Assembly (NCBI GenBank): GCA_008933995.1
Contig: WARS01000033.1
Location: forward strand, 994,501-1,058,500
Reading direction: 5' to 3'
From: Datnioides undecimradiatus
Taxonomy: Eukaryota > Chordata > Actinopteri > Lobotiformes > Datnioididae
DNA length: 64,000 nucleotides
This document shows, piece by piece, positions 13,101 to 28,100 of the stretch. Below the pieces are notes generated by a model, which saw only the letters and a program-made list of their open reading frames with translations, searched no databases and was not told where the DNA came from. The position numbers and the translations under genes were made by a program. Each line of letters begins with the position of its first letter. Position 1 is the stretch's first letter.

Positions 13101-16100
13101 ATGCTCCACTGTGTTCACCGGCTAGTTGCTAACTTTGTCCTTCTGCTGTTGCGCAGTGGGCAGGTAGTTTACCAGAGCCTTTTGTCCGGAAACAGCTGCC
13201 TACAGCATCTGGAAACAAGATTGCTAAGCGCTCTGAAGAACTGAGGGGAACTAATGAGTTGAGGATATTTCTGGATTTCTCACTGTAAGCAGGACCTTTC
13301 ACATTACATTACTGTAACTTTAGATTTGATTGTTGTAGAACTTCGAAGAGCAGATCGTTGCTGGACACATTCTGTTGGACAAAAAGTGTCTTGAATATTT
13401 CTTAATGATTTCAAACATATTTTTAGTATTTCTGAACTATGTGATTGAGAGTTTTTGATAATGACAATTTCAGGCAGAACCCTAAACATAGTCTCTAAAT
13501 GAGGTTCTACACATTGTACCTCAGTCATCCTTGGAAAGACACCTTCATCTTCTGCATTTTTATTTTTTAATTCATCATTCTTGTTGAAAACAGTGACTTT
13601 CAACTGTTATGTAATGCATAATCTATCACTGTCCACAGAGACAAAGTTGTCACAGTAAAACAAAATGAAAAAAGTCTTACATGAATTGTTCCTGTAAGAA
13701 ATCATATAAAAGGAAACCCCTGAGAGATTTATATATTGTGAGTGTCTTGATAACCTTGTGGTTGAAGAGCCACATAATTCCAATGTCACTGGTTTGTTTC
13801 TGGTTGGGATGTAGAATGTAGATTTTCTTATCTTTATTTCTGACACCTTACTGTGTATTTGTTGGGTTTTTGTCACGCTTTGCCTCCATTTGGTGTCCGA
13901 GATGTGAGGATGCCATGGTGTCTGAGAGAGAAAGGAGAAAATAATTGCAGGTTAATGTGCCTCTGCCAGCACGGAAGAGTGGAAAGCAGGAGCTAAAGAT
14001 AGAGTGTTTGAGCTGGGAAGTGACGGTGGCTCAGATTTAACGTTTTAATAAACCAAATATGCCACTAAGAGGCACTTATAGCTTTATGAATGGAAGGACT
14101 GAAGCTGGACCTCCTGGCTGAGTGTTAGCTGCAATTACAGGCACCCGAAGACAAAAATCATGGTTGGAAGTTTGACCATTCTGAGGCTAACTGTAATTCA
14201 GAATAGCAACCAGAAGCCTTCACTGCAACCCTCTGGACTTTCTTTCCTTTTTTTCTTCTGGACAAAATCTTGCTATTATGAAATTACGGAAAGGTTCTCA
14301 TGACAAAGATGAATTAAAGCCAGAGTCGCTGAGTTTCTTGGTTACCAAATCAGATTTTACTCTCATTTAAGGCTTTATTTTAGGAGCAGGTAATGGGTTA
14401 CTTTAAAGCCAATTATCTTAATCAAAGTTGAGTAAGTGCTATAATGACCAGTACTTTCCATTTTTACTGTACCTCCCACACCAGCTCATAATCAGCAGCT
14501 TTTACAGGAGTGATGTTGTAATCTGTCTATCCCAGGAGCAGAAAAAGATCTTTTATGCTTTTACACAACTGCAAATATGATCTTTGATACGTTATGATAT
14601 GTTGCACATATCTTTAATCTCGCCTCAGATGGTTTAGCATGGAAGCCCAAAACTGAAAAAAGGCAATGACAGAAAACCAGGCAAGTCAAAAATTGTAAAA
14701 TGATGATAACAGAGTGTACAAACAAATACAAACATTAAACTTTTCCTTTAACTGTCAGTCAGCTGGAAAAAAAAAGAAAAGCTTTTCCTCACTAGCTTGT
14801 GTTGCTCCATGAGCAAGAGAAACCCGCGTAAAAGCAGGGAAGTCACATTAGCCGACAAACTAATGCTAACCAATTTGCCCAGCTAACGATACTTAGAGCG
14901 TAGATTACTATTGTGAGAAACGAGGCATCAAATCACACATCTACTAATTACACACCAGAGTCTTAAGAATCATTTCTTGCATTGTTGTCCTTGATGAGGA
15001 CAGCACACTTCACAGGAAGATGATGTTATGATGATGGAAGCGTGTTTCTGACATGAAATCCATGTTTAATATATAGTGCAATATATAGTGTCTAGCCAGC
15101 AAAACTTGATAATTATGATAATTATGATAATAATGATAATTATTACTGATGATGATTATCAGGTAATGTCAAATATGTCAATTTACTGACCACTATAGAG
15201 AAAGCTATTGAGTGTCTGTTATATACAGTGAATGAGTGAACCAGGGGTTTGGTAGCTAACATTGCTAGCTAGCCCGCTGAAATGCCTTAGATCCCGTCAC
15301 AGGCACTGCAGCAGTGATGCAATAAAGCGTAGAAACCATTTAGCTGCACTGGCTCATGCAGTTTTACTAATTCTGAATGCTTTTTAGCTGAAAAGGCTCG
15401 TATGTTCAGCTGCCACTATTTTCAGTTAAGCTCACCAGCCACACAGTCCTCTCAACAGCTTTGGTGACGTTACACACACACACACGCACACACACAAATT
15501 ACTACGTTTGGCAGCAGTGGAGCTCCACATCATTTTCTTGTGTATTCCGAGGTGATTGGCACATTTCTTCTACAATATTCTTGCAGTTTTACAATGAGAA
15601 GTGACATGCCTTCAAACTAAAGGGCTGCTGACCACTGCATCCTGTTGCTGTGCTCTGGGAACAGGAAATAAGCCGATGTTACAATGTGTATTCTACATTC
15701 TTTACGTTAAAAATCCCACACATTCCATAAACAGCGCTATACAGCCTTTACCATCTGCTTCTATGGTTTCTACACTGGGAACTTATGCAGTGTGCTGGAT
15801 TTCATATGCCAATAAAGCTCAAAGGGAGAATGTCAGTTTTTACTGCTACAGGGATTCAGCTTTTGTTGTCTGTTGCATGGGACTTTTGTAGCTGTTATGG
15901 TGCATCCCTCCTCATATTCCTCTCCCTGGTCCTGCAGTGTCTCTGGGTAGCACAGAGGACTCAGGCGTGCAGATGTGCTGACTGACTGTGGAGGTGGCGT
16001 TAGTGGTGAGAGGTGTTGGAGGCCAAACCCAACGTCTTAAACAGCTCCGACGCTATTATGTTTATGTTTTTCTGGAAGGAGCGCCGGTGTTTACCAAATT

Positions 16101-19100
16101 ACGCAGAGCTCAAAATAATTATAGTGCGCAAAGACAAAAACGGAGCGAGTAACACTGGCAGCTCCTGCAGACAGCATAGGCAAACACATTTTTTTATTGA
16201 TTTTTGAGACGCTATGGAAACTAAAAGCGAGACACAGAAGGTGAAACTGTGAAGCAGTCGATCTCTGGTTCAAGGGTGGAGCTGTTGTGAGCCATCGCTG
16301 AAGGGACAGACAGTTGTTATAGCGCTGCTGTTGTGTTGTTTTCAGATTCCTTCTGCATTCCTTTGAAACTCTTCCTTGATTTTCTCAGCTGAAGCTAAAG
16401 TGCCAACTCCAAAACATGTCTGCTTCTGAAAGTTCAGTGTCTCCAAACCTTTCTGTGAGTTCAGATGGCAAATGCATCATCAGCCCTGTCATTCAAAATA
16501 TACACTCCTCATTTTAATGAATAGGTGCACATATGTACTCTATACAAGTATTTCATCCACAATATACTGTCTGGTTCAATGACTTGAAACTTAAATCTCA
16601 AAGCTTACAGCAAAGTCAAAATTAGTTTTATATGAAAATTGATATTCTTTTTGTTTAATTCATGAAAATCATAGAACTGCAATCAGGTATCTCATCTTTG
16701 ACAAGCAGAACTCAACCTTTTATCAAAGCTGGGGAATTATACGACAGCTGATCTGTGCAGCCATGCACATGTTGACATATTAACCAGGCTTATGTTGTCG
16801 AAGATGTTCTGTCATGTATTTAGGTGCATCCTACATCAGTTGTGGGGCCAAAGACCAGAACAACCGACCATAAACCACCGCTGAATATATCTTCAAATGA
16901 TGCTGTCATGAACCATTTTCAAGGCCCGATGTACAACATACATCCCATAAACTACATTACTGCTATACTACACCCACTACTGTACTATCATATTCCATTA
17001 CTGACATAGGCAAAACTATTCCATAAATGCTTGATCAATAAATAGACTGGGATATCTTGGTCTGTATCTGTTTCTAACAAAAACAGTCACCATATTCAGG
17101 GTTAAGGTGTCATGAACTTCTCAGTTGTCCAGAAAATGCAGCCTCAAACCCGGTGATTACCTGTTGGCCAGGAATGAATGCTCAGCGTGTTGGCTCTGCT
17201 TGGTCTTTTTCTTTGTCCAAGCAGACTGATGAAACACCAATGCAATGTTGTTGGACAAACACACCTACTCAGTCCATGTTTGTCTGGTGGCAGCTTCACT
17301 CTGCATAAACTTAAAAGTGTAATGTGTCATTTTCTGCCTCACAGTGTCTCTCAATATAATAACAAAACAGCGCAGTCTGGTGATGTTGTGAGGTGGCCTG
17401 GGATCATGGGAGTTGTCAACGTTCGTTAACATGTTGCTTTTGTCATCGATGTCATCAAAAGGGTACAAGTGACATTCAAACTTGCATCAATTGACCCTGC
17501 ACTACTCACAGCTGTTTATTGGCTCCAGCTCTGATTTTCTGCTTTGCAAGATGCAACACTAGCATACAGCTATAGAGAAATATGTCTTTCTTTTGTAACC
17601 CTGTCTTATGGTGCTGCCATCGGTCATGATATCGGACGGAACACAGCAGAAAAAAAGGCAAATGGTAATGTAAATATATGAATATGAAACATTCATTATT
17701 TATATCTATTCCTTAGTGTCTCTGTTATTTGGGACATGCTATGTGGCAAATCAGGGATAACTTTTGACATGATGTCATGATCTTTCAAATTCAAGCTACC
17801 TTGCAAGGTAATGGGATTATTGGCAGCAGCGCTGCACACCACATTCTCACGTGACGTGAAAGTGGTGATTGGTGGCGGTAATGCACCTCTAACCCAGAAA
17901 GGCACCGGCTTAGGCTCTGTCGTTCTCTGGAGGTGATGATTGTTCTAGTAAGTGACTCGACAAGACATGATGCAGCGTGTTTCAGAAGCGTACCCAAAGT
18001 GGCTCTTTGCTCTGCTAGGTGTAGAATACATACTGGTCTATATTAACAGAAGTTGAGTCAGTTTGCACAGAGCAAATGAGCTGGACAGGAAGTCAGGGAA
18101 GGTGTAGAATATTATTGAGGCTTCTGATAGTAGAAACAGACAAGAAAAGAAATAGCTGAACTATGCAGCTCCTCTCCCTGTTGTAGAAGCACGAGCATTT
18201 AGGAAAAATGACCAAATCAACAACAAGTCAACATCAAGTTGGCAAAATGCTGTGTTTCTGGAACAGTGGGGTATGAAGCCGCGTGACGGACGGAACCAAA
18301 CCATGTCCCAACCAAAACGTCTCGCAGACGTGCCAGATGTGTTTCTTGGGTAAGTTGGTTTGCGAACCGCTGCGAAAGAAGACGGTGACAAGAAAACATG
18401 GACAGGCAGAGGCAAATATCTCTTACAAGAAGCCCAATTTCCTCACCATGTCTACACCAGATGCATTTCAATCACATTTTTTAGTCATCTGTCTTACATG
18501 TGTATTATGAAACTCATACACTCAATTTAAATAAGTTGAGCTGTGGCCCTGTAATTGATTTGTCCACATACCTGCAGGTCAGCTGTCTTTCGACTCGTGC
18601 CCTTTGCCACACTGACTTTGTATTGAGCTCCATGTCCTGCTGAAAGGTGTTTGAATAAGAATGTGGTACTCAAATCAGTCTCTCCAAAAACTGTTTCCGG
18701 TGAAACCTTTTGATGGCAGAGTGGTCTGATAGAGTCTGCGCTTGACAGGACTGTTATGTAAAGTTCTTGTTTGAATGTAGGAGTAAAGGTAAAGAGTGTC
18801 ATGTATAGATCTGTGAGACCAGTATGTGAATTTCAACTATATAAATAAAATCAATGTTTGCTGTAGCAGCAGGGCATCTTTTTAATATAGACTGAACCTT
18901 CTCATAGCCATAAGTAGCTTCACCTGAACCCTTCAGCTATAAGATGTTTATTTTCAATAACTGGACTACCAATGAACTCCTTCTGGCACATAAATACGTG
19001 CTTGCGTCTTCATGGTATTGTAAAACCAGTGCTTATCAGCCCCGGTGGCCTATGTCCTAAATATACTGAGATCTGTGTGGATTTTCCTTCGCCGGGCTGC

Positions 19101-22100
19101 TCTCCTAGCTCAGGTCTGTTGTTGTTTTTGTCGGTTTAGATTTTATTTTAGGTGTTGGGCTGGGAAGGATCCCTGAGAACCATTCTTAGTACGGTGGGAA
19201 GAATGTGTAAGGAAGTTCAGAAGCCCTTGGCTCTTTTTTCCCCCCTCCAATCCAAAGAAACCCAGCATCCCTCAGTGGAAATGAATAAGGAGCAAGTCAC
19301 GGACAGCATTCATCTCACGAGCAGTATAAATATCTCTGGTTTGATTTTCACCACAGCTGATGAGTAGATAGCACAAATGGACCTGGATTTGGGCATAGTA
19401 AAAGCTATTACATCCATTAGAGCGCTTTAAATAAGACTTAATATGTACTCCAAGAGTAAATTTGGATTGTGCAAAATCTGCTGAGTATTTATGGTCCTGC
19501 ATCACAGAAAGGGCAACATCTGGATTTAGATCAGATCTAAATGGATCTATCTTATCGGCGTTGTTTTGAAATATTTCAAATAGTTCCATACTCCCTCTGT
19601 AGCTTTTGGCAGCACTCAGTTAAACTGTTCACAAACGAAGAAAGAGAAAAACATCAAAGTGCGTGTTGTTTATAGTGTTGAGAAAGAACACTGTGAGGCT
19701 GTGGAAGAATGATACAAGGCTCAGGCACCGCAGTCGTTCAGCTGTGCTGAGACATGTAAACACAGTGTGAAGGTTCCTGCTCTTCCCAAAATGGGGGCTT
19801 CATGTTTCCAAAAGTTACTGCTGGACAGTTTTATGGCCTTGAATCTTATGTTCTTGACACAAACACTTATGTGTATCATTTTCAGGGTATTGTGCCTAAA
19901 TTCATTTTTGTCTATATGCTATACTTTGGTGGTAAACAGTGGAGATCAAACAGGGAAGGCTGGGTTGATTGAGAAAAAACAGAGCAAAACACAAGACACT
20001 TCTTATTCAGAAGGACTAAGACAAAAGCTGAAGTCTAAGCCTCAGTATGTCTTTAGGTAAGGCTGGTTCTGTGTCAATTCTGAATAGCCACATTTCAGGA
20101 TGGGGTGAAAAGCTTGTCATCATAGGTTCCTCCTGGCTCCATCACATTGCTCACCCAATCTCTCTCCAAGAACTCTGTCTTATTATGTCTTTGGAACCAC
20201 AAAGCAGTGAACTATACAGGTGGCAATAAAGGCACACCATTTAGACCATCACATTTCAGAGACATTTGCTGGATAGGTGATGGAGGTAGTTGTGTGAAGA
20301 ATGAAAAAACAGATGAAGAAAGAAGTTTAAATTGTAGCTTACACTCGCCCACACACCTCTTGTGCCAGTAGATGAAGTCCCAATTCAAGAAAGTAAATTG
20401 AATCGACGGGAACCTTTCATGCGGAGTCAAACTTTGGTGACCTTTGGCGTGTAAATTCACAACATTGAGGGTTGGAAGCTGTCTTGCCAGCGCCAACCTT
20501 TGAAGGAAAGTCTAAAATGGAGAACGCCGTAACATCAGTCTGAATGAATGGATGCTTTTCTAAATGGGGCTCATTACACCAATAATGTATGCACATACTG
20601 TATGTGCTTGCATTTACTCTTATGTGTAAAACTGAGACCTGAAGCAGTAAGCTTTACAAAAACAGAATGGGACAGAAACACATTGATGGGATAGTCTAGG
20701 TGTTTCTGGTTTTTCAGTTGTTTGTCATGAATATGTAAAAGTTCAATTAAATTAAATGGAAATTATTGCCATAGCGCTTAGGTTCGAAGTCGATTTCATT
20801 TTGAATTTAAAAGATTACAGCACTTTGAATTAGGTGAGCGCCATTGAAATGAGTCCCTCCAGCAAAGCCTGTTTGTGGAGACAGTATTTCAAACGTTCTT
20901 CAGTTAATACGAAGGTCAGCCAACTACCTCCTGTAAGAATATAATTCATGCATCATTTCTCGAATAGCCGCTCAATCCCATGGAGAATTTGAGTCAGTCC
21001 CGTGTACCATACAGGGGGGCTGCCTGCAGAACTTTAATGACCACTGGTTAGGTGACCTCAGCCACCCCTCCCTACACTGTAATTACTGGGAGGACATTAA
21101 AGCCACATTCACTGAGACTTTTGAGAAAGAATATCAAAACAAATTTTTTGGACCATTGGCTTTTGTGTATGCGGACAACACACAGCTGATGTGATGCACG
21201 CTAGAAGGAAAAGCCTAAGCAGCTGCCGCGCAGACTGAGGGGGAGCAGCGACGGAAATTTGATCCTGAGCATTGTTCAAAACCACCGGATTTGCTTTTCT
21301 TGTAAAAGATCAAAAGCACAAGAGCATTTTATTTGCAATATTCACGCGTGGTTCAGTTGTTAGTTTCAAAGGCAGCGAATCTCCCAGCATAGGTGGAGCA
21401 ACTGAGGAAAAGTAATGCCTAATTTTCTCTGTAAACTAGGGGACAGCCTTGGTGAAGTGACATGTGCACTGGTTTTTATGGTAATCCAGCAAATCCAAAA
21501 TAAGATGGCTTTAAAGTCAGCAGTTTCATTTCAAACATGGTATTAAGCTGCAAAAAATACCAAAATGCTCTCATCAAATCTACCACGTCTCTGACCACTC
21601 ATTCACCTCAGCGTCCACTGCTAAATTGCTTGCTGAATTTGTTTAGCTCCATACAGAGTGAAAGTCCTGAGCTGTCTGATAGCCTGGCTGCCATGAAGCC
21701 TCCTTCAACCACAAAGCTGCGGTCTGTTCTTTGATTCTCCTCATGCACAATAAAACCCTTTAGCTATTTTGCAACAATCTCCCCAAATCCCTGTCTTGTA
21801 GGCAACTTACTTTTCTAGAGACAATCTATCCAACCAATTTACTCTTGCAACCGTGTTGCTTTGAGACTTTCATCTCCAGGGAGATTCTAGTTTTTGTCGC
21901 AGATGTTTTTCTGTACGTCAAACACACGCTTGTCTTAAATGACCCTGTCAAGATGAGAGAATATACATGTGCCGCTCGTATGTTGACATAGTGACTGTAT
22001 CCATGTTTTTACGGCTTCATAAAGATTTAAGTTAGAAGATGAAGTCATCCGTGCCACAAGCCTTCAAGCTAAATGACTGTGGAAAGTGGCAAGTTGAGTT

Positions 22101-25100
22101 AATTTGATGTCTTTGTTTGCATTTGAAGTGTGCCCACACCAGAGGCTTTGAAATGAGAGCACCATTCTCTACATACAGAAGGGATGTAATTGCCACATAG
22201 TAGCGATCGTACCTGAAGTATTTGGGCACTTTCTACTTGCTCTGTGTCATATTCTCTTCTAGATTCTTCTATATACTTTTAATTGCTTGACAGTAACTGA
22301 GTAAAAACGATCTTTGTCTCATGACCTCATGATCTCAAAATCATGGAATAAGATGTTCCAAATTTCTATTTTTACAAACTCTTAATGGTCTTTAGGCTTT
22401 ATTGTTGGAATTAACGATTGTTTTTATTAAAGAATAATCTGATGATTATTTGCTCATTTCATTTTATTAGTTGTTTCCTTTGTAAAATGTCAGAACATAG
22501 TGAACAGTGTCCACCCAGAAGTTTCCTGAAACCCAAGTGATGGTCATGGAATTGTTATGTATTTGCCAGACCAACACAACAAAGTCTGAAGATCTTCATT
22601 GTGCTCTTCCATTATGTTATGTTCTAAGAAAGCAGCAAAACTGCGCAAATGTCTATGAAATGAAAAAGTCATTTTTACATTTAAAACATGTGGCAACAAT
22701 TTTTTTTGATGAATGGTCAAATCTTCGATTGCATCAGTTGACCACTTGTTCGGTCCTAGGTGAGATGTAGATTGAGGTTGGTTGTCAGTACTTGACTTCG
22801 GACTCAGCAGACAAAATAATCAAACCACAAGGTTCAATAGCTGTTAAAAAAAAAAAGGAAACTGAAAAATAAAAAATCTCCCAAATTAGACTGCAGCATC
22901 TCTGTCTAGAGACCCTGTCCCTGGGGAGCTGGATTTGTAGTTGATGCATGTGTTTAATGGCTGTCCTGTCGGTGCTGAGCAATATATCCATACTTAATCA
23001 ATATCCTGATTTGGAACAAGACGCATGATCGGCACAAATATTCAAAGATGAACTAATTTCATTTTCATGTCAAACGGTCAATATTACTGTGACTTCACAA
23101 AACATGTTTTTGTCCTAATTATGATACAATTTAACACAAATGGTTAATAGGATAAAATAAGGAAATCATAATGTTTTATAATATATTCATAGAGTCTGGA
23201 CAGCAATAGAAATGAAGTGCAGCTTAGCGACTTGCAGAGGCATATGAGCATGAGGCAGCTATTCACGTTTCATCACGTTTGATTATAGATGCAACAGTAA
23301 CAGATTGTCACGGTACAATAGCACACAATCCTATATTTATATTAGTTACATCTTCCTCAAAGGGATACAAATAAAATATTTACAGAATATGATGTCCTGA
23401 CAGACCTAAAATATTTTTTGCTAACAAATATGAAATATGAAAAATTCATACATTTTTAAGTTTAATCTACTCTATTACTGCAACAGGAATGCTCAGAGAT
23501 AGGTTCAAATGTGTTTCTCAACACAGCAGATAACAGAACTGTTTTTGTTGTATGGGTGACTCAGTCCTTTAAGCCCTAAGAGACAAGTGAGACGTGTAAG
23601 ACAAAAGGAGTGCAGCTTAACTTGGCCATGTATCTCATGATTCGTGTGATGAGCGCTGAGACATGATGGAGCGAGATGTTGCTCTGTTTACAATGTCCTG
23701 CCTCCAATGTGCTCAATCTGTGTGTTCAGGAAAGGCAATATTTACTGTCTCCCCTCCTGTCTCTGCCCCCTGTCTCTGAGGACAGGGCTGCTGGTAAACA
23801 CCACAGGTCCACAAGTGAGAGTTAAATGCCAGCTCTCTTCTGTTAGGATCAGCGGCGACCTGGTTTCATGTATCAAACGATCTGTTTGCTATTTGAGTCC
23901 CTTTTGTCCCTTACAGCTTTACACAAATGCCCACATATGTTCAGTGACATCACATGGCAGGGTGGGGATGCACACTGTTATGTCTGACTTGCTAAATTAT
24001 GTCTTAGCAATGCTGCTGCTTTGATCCCGCCCATGTTTGCTTGCAGATAAGATCAATTTCGGGTTCGCATGCAACAATAACAGTTCGACCATGTTCATAC
24101 AAACATACAATATACTACTATAAACAATATAATCCTAAATGAACTAGGAGGGTGGGTAACGTGGCTTATCTGTGGAGGATTGATGAACTGTACTTTTGTA
24201 TCACACTCAACGAGATATTCATGTGCAAGCTTGATGAAACTCAGATATACTGGTCAGCCATTGGACCAAGCATTAGTCAGTATCCTATCCGTATAGGTGT
24301 ATATGTTCCTGATATGTGCCAATAAATAATGGACTGATTATGTACAGGTTTATTGTTTCATGGTACCACGCAGGAAGCAGGGAGACACTAGGTGTTGGAC
24401 CCAGCACATAGGACTCAGGGCTGGCAATTCAAAAATGTTTAGCTAAAAAAACACAAAGCTAACTGGGAGTGAAGGCAGGCAGGAAACAGAGTCTGTAAAC
24501 CCAAACACACACCCAAAAACATCAATCCAAAAAACTACAAGCACCAGGAAACACTCAGAAACTCTGAGAAGTCTACTTGGACATAAGGCACATGTAAGTT
24601 GACAGTCTGACCAGGAACAAAGGAAATGACAAAGATGCGCACACACATCAGGGAGAGAAGGCTGACCAGTAATCTAATCAACAAAATAAGGCAGTGCACA
24701 GAGATACATGAGGGAAAATCACTCAGTCACTAAACAAAACAGGAACACGGACCTGAACAGTTTGTGCTGTAATGTCCTGTCAGTAATCTCTTGAGTTTTG
24801 CCTCTAAAATCTGTATCAGTCTCAAAGATCCCATATCCATCAGGCTCCAGTGAGAACTACAGGGGTGCAGAAAGATAAAAACCTGACAGGAGAGCCGAGT
24901 AAACCCTTTACACTTGACATTTTCCGTCAGACCACAACAGAGGGAATCTTCTCTCCCTCTTAAGGAGTCATAAAAACAACCATCATCGTGTCTAAGACTG
25001 AACAGTGCAGTAACACTTGGAGTCTGATGAAAGCTGGTAACACCAAAGACCTCATTTAATGTGCTTATATTCTAAGAAGGCAGTAGTTGCAGTCACTTTA

Positions 25101-28100
25101 ATTAGCCTCTAATAGTCCGCCAACAACATAATGAACTGTGAGGTCCAAGACGGGGCCACAATTATAATTGAGCAAGCAGAGACCTAAAGAGATAAACATA
25201 TAGGACTATTGGACCGGACTTGGTATTGACAGACACTCAAAATTGAAGGACTCTGGGAACTCAGGGCAAACAAAACGTGATCAGTCTCATTGGTGTGGCC
25301 ATTATCTCCATAATCTGGAGATGTTGCGTTATATATCATATGTCACTATTCTAAACCGCTGAAATAGCGCAAAAGTTCCAAAACATCCGATCACTTTGCT
25401 TTTTACAGGCCACCGTTTTCAAATCTGTACGGGCCCATCGGTCACTCTTTCCAGAGTTTCTGCTCGCAGCTCCACATTCAACCACAGCCTGCAGCAGCGT
25501 GCTACGTCACACCGAGAGACGTGGTCACTGTGACCATGATAGGGCTTATAAACTGAACATCTGGACTGGATACGGATGTTTGTGTTTGGGTATTTTATGC
25601 CCGGAATCAGAAAGCCTTTTCTTAAAAAAATATGCTAACGCTCACAACTAAAAATAAGAGAAAATATGAAAACAATTAAATAAAGAAGGAAGATGATGCT
25701 TTAGATACAAAACTCAATCGCTAGTTTACAAGAGCACATTATGAATTGAATACACACAGAGAAGATAAATGATTTGATCGGTGTGGAAAAAGGATTGTAT
25801 AGCAAATATTATTTGTATATACTCAATGCAAAAAACAAGAATGTAAACAAAACAAGAAGTAGAAATATGAAATTCCTTGCTTCCCACATGTATTCTCTGC
25901 TACTCCTGTACACAGATGACTCCCAGCATGCTCCTGGTGGCCCGATGGTAAAGCTATTGTTTATGGAGATTGCACCTTGAGATGGGAGGATCATTCATCA
26001 CTGAAGTGCCATAAACCCCCTATGATTAAAACGAACCTGGCCTGACTTGCTCAGGGTTTTTACACATTTTTCTTTCTCTGTTTTCGTTATTGTCCTTCTT
26101 TTGAGTCAGCAACAATCAAGGTGGATATACTTAAATATATTTAAGCTGAAGGGACATTTAACTCTTGTTTGAAATGTGCAGGGATGTATTTAAATCAGTG
26201 ATTTTTAACCTCCTTGTATTTTGGATGTTTATGAAGCTAATGAGTAGCAGAAGCGAATATACAATGTAACGCAAGGACTCGCACTTTGTGAAGATATGAT
26301 CCTCCTGAGATCAGACCTTGATGTATGAATCCTCAGTTTTCTTAAGATAGCTTTGGCTAAATATAGCTCTGGTTTGGTATAATGACAGATTGCAGCGTCC
26401 CTCACGTTTGCTCTGAGGGGAGAGTGACTGTGCAACTGGCGTCACTGTCCCCCACAGTGATCTGCGCACGGGTGTCCAAAAACCACCATCCCTTTTTTCT
26501 CGGCCTCCATTGTTCTTCGTGTCGCCTTCTCGCTCCGCTTGAGTAACATTTCTTTACATTGGTAGGAAACACTTAGACAAAGCTTGCAAGTCACTTTTCG
26601 AGAGACTTAGATACTAAAAACATATTACGACAGCTCAAACAGACCAGGTGGGGTATTTGGTTAACAATGTAATTACTTTTTCAGTAGTAACTAAAAAGTA
26701 ATTGGTTGCATTTTAAGGTAATTTTCTGATCAGCTCATTACTGATTGCAACATTGTAACCCCCTGAAGACAATACACCTACCCTGCCTATAATGTTTACA
26801 TTTGTGTGAATATGGATCTAAAAATGAGCTATTTAAGAGAATAACATCTCACTCACTGTTTATTACACATGTATGAATATGAAAACATCAAACTGTGTAC
26901 GTCTTCTCACATCACGGGGCAGCGATTTCACAGACTCAGATCGTCCCCTTTGGCCACGGATTATATTTAGTTTTATTGCGTTTTTGTTATCATTTCAAGA
27001 TTCTCCTTCTCTGTCACAGACCAAAGGCATAACAAAAAAAACCTGCGTGCACCATGAGGGACATGATGCAGCAATTTGCGGTCAGTCTGCTAAAAATGGA
27101 AAGTCCACAGAAAAAATGGCCCAGCCAGTGTTTTCCACGTGGTTCCAACAGGTGCCGGAAAACACAGTTTGTCTGGATGCTTTTTTTGAGAGAAAACACT
27201 TGAGATTATAGCTTCCCTTTACAGATCCTCTCCATGGGTCTTATATATATAGTACACAGCTTGATGCTCATTAAGTATAATGAGAAAATGGATCTTTTTC
27301 ATACGTGTTTTGATGGCCTGCATCTTCCCTGCTCATTAACTGGGCGATAAAGAAAACGAAGGAGCCTCTCGATTTTGTCCCCTCATCACATTTGGTGTGG
27401 CTGTTTGTGAAACACTCCCGTGCTTGACTCTAATTTACACTGCAACTGTTGATTTGTGTATCCTGTCAAGCCCTTTTGATGTGTGAGAGCGATTGAGCTG
27501 CTGCTGGTCGCGGTTCTCCCTCTGACACTGGGCAGCTCTCCAGCCGCCCAGGCCCGGCGCCCGTCCTGCACGGCTCGGTGCACAGCCACAGGCCTACGGG
27601 CCCCCAGGGTACTTGAGTCCTACATTCACAGCCAGAGCCTGCAGAGGCACATTTTACTTCACCACACGCGCTGTAGTAAGCTGGCACTGGTGATGGCACG
27701 AGCGGAGTATAAATATGCTCTTCTCTCCGGAACAAGATTGATCACATGCTGCGCTGTCCCAGAGTGCACCATAAGATTAGCCTGGCCTCTATTCTAAAGC
27801 TAACACCAAACAGAGGGCATAAGGGATAATGGGTAATAGGGCAACATTTGTGCAAAAAGGAAGTTGTCTTTGGGAGGTTACACCAAGTCCACGTCAGGAC
27901 TGGAGTTATCCAAACAAACGGAGTAAAAGGACAGTCTCAAGTCAAACAATGGTTAATATCCTGTTTTGGCGCCACAAGCAAGAACATCTTGGTAGACTCA
28001 TCATTCATAGATGTTGGACAGTTATGCAGGAAGGAATAAATCACAGAGGAGGCTGATCCACCGCATCAGCAGATCAGGGTTTACCACCTAAACCATCACT

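Larger units (their letters stand above)
10441..22389. other. NT5DC1 intron 6, COL10A1-upstream part: no gene recognised
   Basis: About 12 kb with only short open frames (under about 110 codons), none with recognisable domains or convincing splice partners. It contains a (TAG)n microsatellite (about 11631-11663), a possible LINE 3' tail (cagctttattgatctccagg, about 11837), an ATGATAATT-type imperfect tandem run (about 15108-15160) and a (CA)n tract (15472-15496). COL10A1 enhancers would be expected here, but I cannot identify one. Confidence 0.6.

Noticed and set aside
27483-27797. 104-codon + frame with a signal-peptide-like start
   Set aside because: Its first codon is GTG; no in-frame ATG gives the hydrophobic leader, there is no splice or promoter context, and the patch is simply GC-rich.
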